A stretch of 64,000 bases of DNA from Streptomyces peucetius (GTDB taxonomy: Bacteria > Actinomycetota > Actinomycetes > Streptomycetales > Streptomycetaceae): positions 1,612,001-1,676,000 of the forward strand of contig NZ_CP107567.1 in NCBI RefSeq assembly GCF_025854275.1, written 5' to 3'. Shown here one piece after another: positions 63,201 to 64,000 of the stretch. A program made the translations under genes and the position numbers. Under the pieces are notes generated by a model. The model did no database searches, was not told the origin of the DNA, and saw nothing but the letters and a program-made list of their open reading frames with translations. Numbering within the stretch: position 1 is the first letter of the stretch; each line of letters begins with the position of its first letter.

Positions 63201-64000
63201 CTACCCGTCGGCGCGTGCCGTCGCCAGCAGTTCCTCCGCGTGGGCGCGGGCCGTCTCGGAGTTCTCCTGCCCGGCGAGCATCCTGGACAGCTCGCGTACC
63301 CGGTCCTCGCCCTCCAGGACGGTCACGCCGCTCCTGGTGACCGTGCCGTCGTTGGTCTTCTCGACCAGCAGTTGCCGGTCCGCGAAGGCCGCGACCTGCG
63401 GCAGATGAGTCACCACGACCACCTGCGCCGACTTCGCCAGCTTGGCGAGCCGGCGCCCGATCTCGACGGCCGCCTTGCCGCCGACGCCCGCGTCCACCTC
63501 GTCGAAGAGGTACGTCGGCACGGGGTCGGTCCCCGCGAAGACGACCTCCACGGCGAGCATGACCCTCGACAGCTCACCGCCCGAGGCGCCCTTGGCTATC
63601 GGCCGCGGCGGGGCCCCGGGGTGCGGGGCCAGCAGCAGTTCGACCTCGTCGGCCCCGGAGGGCCCGTACGCCACGCGCCGGCCGCCGACCTCGACGCCCT
63701 CCGGATCGTCGGTCTGCCGGATCGCGAACGACACCCGGGCGTGCGGCATCGCCAGCGAGGCCAGCTCCTGTGTCACCGCCTCGGCGAAACGTGCCGCGGC
63801 CTCGGTGCGGGCGTCCGTCAACGCCTGTGCGAGAGCGGACAGTTCGTCGCGCAGCGCGTCCCGCTCGGCCGTGAGCTCGCCGATGCGGTCGTCGTCGCTG
63901 TCCAGTTCGGTGAGCCGGGCGGCGCCCTGCTCCGCCCAGGCGAGCACGGCGGCGACGTCCTCGCCGTACTTACGGGTCAGTTGGGTCAGCGCGGCCCGCC
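63201..64000 (-). CDS. recN: DNA repair protein RecN, C-terminal part (cut by window edge)
   Basis: 266 residues are visible; the N-terminal half lies beyond 64000. The frame continues to the edge, with LTRKYGEDVAAVLAWAEQGAARL near the boundary. The ABC-type C-terminal domain shows GASGGELSRVMLAVEVVFAG (signature), YLFDEVDAGVGGKAAVEIGRRLAKLAKSAQVVVVTHLPQVAA (Walker B and H-loop). RecN is an SMC-like ATPase that joins broken DNA ends during recombination repair. Confidence 0.96.
   Translation of the reverse strand, partial: RAALTQLTRKYGEDVAAVLAWAEQGAARLTELDSDDDRIGELTAERDALRDELSALAQALTDARTEAAARFAEAVTQELASLAMPHARVSFAIRQTDDPEGVEVGGRRVAYGPSGADEVELLLAPHPGAPPRPIAKGASGGELSRVMLAVEVVFAGTDPVPTYLFDEVDAGVGGKAAVEIGRRLAKLAKSAQVVVVTHLPQVAAFADRQLLVEKTNDGTVTRSGVTVLEGEDRVRELSRMLAGQENSETARAHAEELLATARADG

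Overview
The window is high-GC actinobacterial chromosome with Streptomyces character. The codon bias is extreme, GTG/TTG starts and GTGA/ATGA stop-start overlaps are frequent, and three streptogrisin-type secreted proteases are present. The right two thirds carry a run I recognise from Streptomyces chromosomes: a sepF paralogue, an acyl-CoA dehydrogenase, der-plsC-cmk-tyrA-aroH, rluB-scpB-scpA-parA, ald, pyrG and recN. No rRNA, tRNA, insertion sequence, prophage or CRISPR array was seen.

Left part (1-19 kb) is accessory. It opens with a TetR/MFS efflux operon under a perfect palindromic operator, then a divergent membrane protein, a streptogrisin D-like protease and an alpha/beta hydrolase. 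From 13394 down to 4856 on the minus strand lies a complete FxsA/FxsB peptide-maturation operon. It comprises a 54-residue precursor ending in the FxSxx signature (FNSAL), a radical SAM/SPASM maturase, an AAC(3)-fold acetyltransferase, a TIR-like protein (FxsC), and a 1313-residue protein joining a MinD-like ATPase, a TIR-like region, an NB-ARC-type NTPase and TPRs. Divergent from the precursor is a four-helix membrane protein resembling SLATT/DUF4231 effectors, and convergent with that is a SLOG-like nucleotide-binding protein. This block (4.9-15.1 kb) is the most unusual part of the window: a modified-peptide pathway beside proteins with conflict/NLR-like architecture. It is bracketed by streptogrisin genes in the same orientation (2.6-3.7 kb and 15.2-17.1 kb).

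Middle part (19-34 kb) holds SepF2, a glutaryl-CoA dehydrogenase-like enzyme, a 14-TM MFS pump, a PAP2 phosphatase, an I78 inhibitor-like protein, a WYL regulator with a palindromic operator, a glycosyltransferase, and a branched-chain amino acid type ABC system. In that system two permeases and one ATPase are fused into one chain.

Right part (34-64 kb) is mostly core. It holds der/plsC/cmk and the tyrosine-branch genes tyrA/aroH. An NAD-salvage operon (pnuC, nadR-like, nrtR, ADP-ribosylglycohydrolase, nucleotidyltransferase) follows, with a 17-bp palindrome just before the pnuC ribosome site that fits an NrtR box. Then come chromosome-segregation genes (parA, an RHH-like protein, scpA, scpB, rluB), ald, a large STAND/TPR protein with an internal minisatellite, a Nudix hydrolase, pyrG, a GH15 glucosidase/trehalase, a PucR regulator, a glycosyltransferase and the 3' part of recN. 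Two intergenic regions (2.1-2.5 kb and 61.3-61.9 kb) carry the same family of short GC-rich interspersed repeats.
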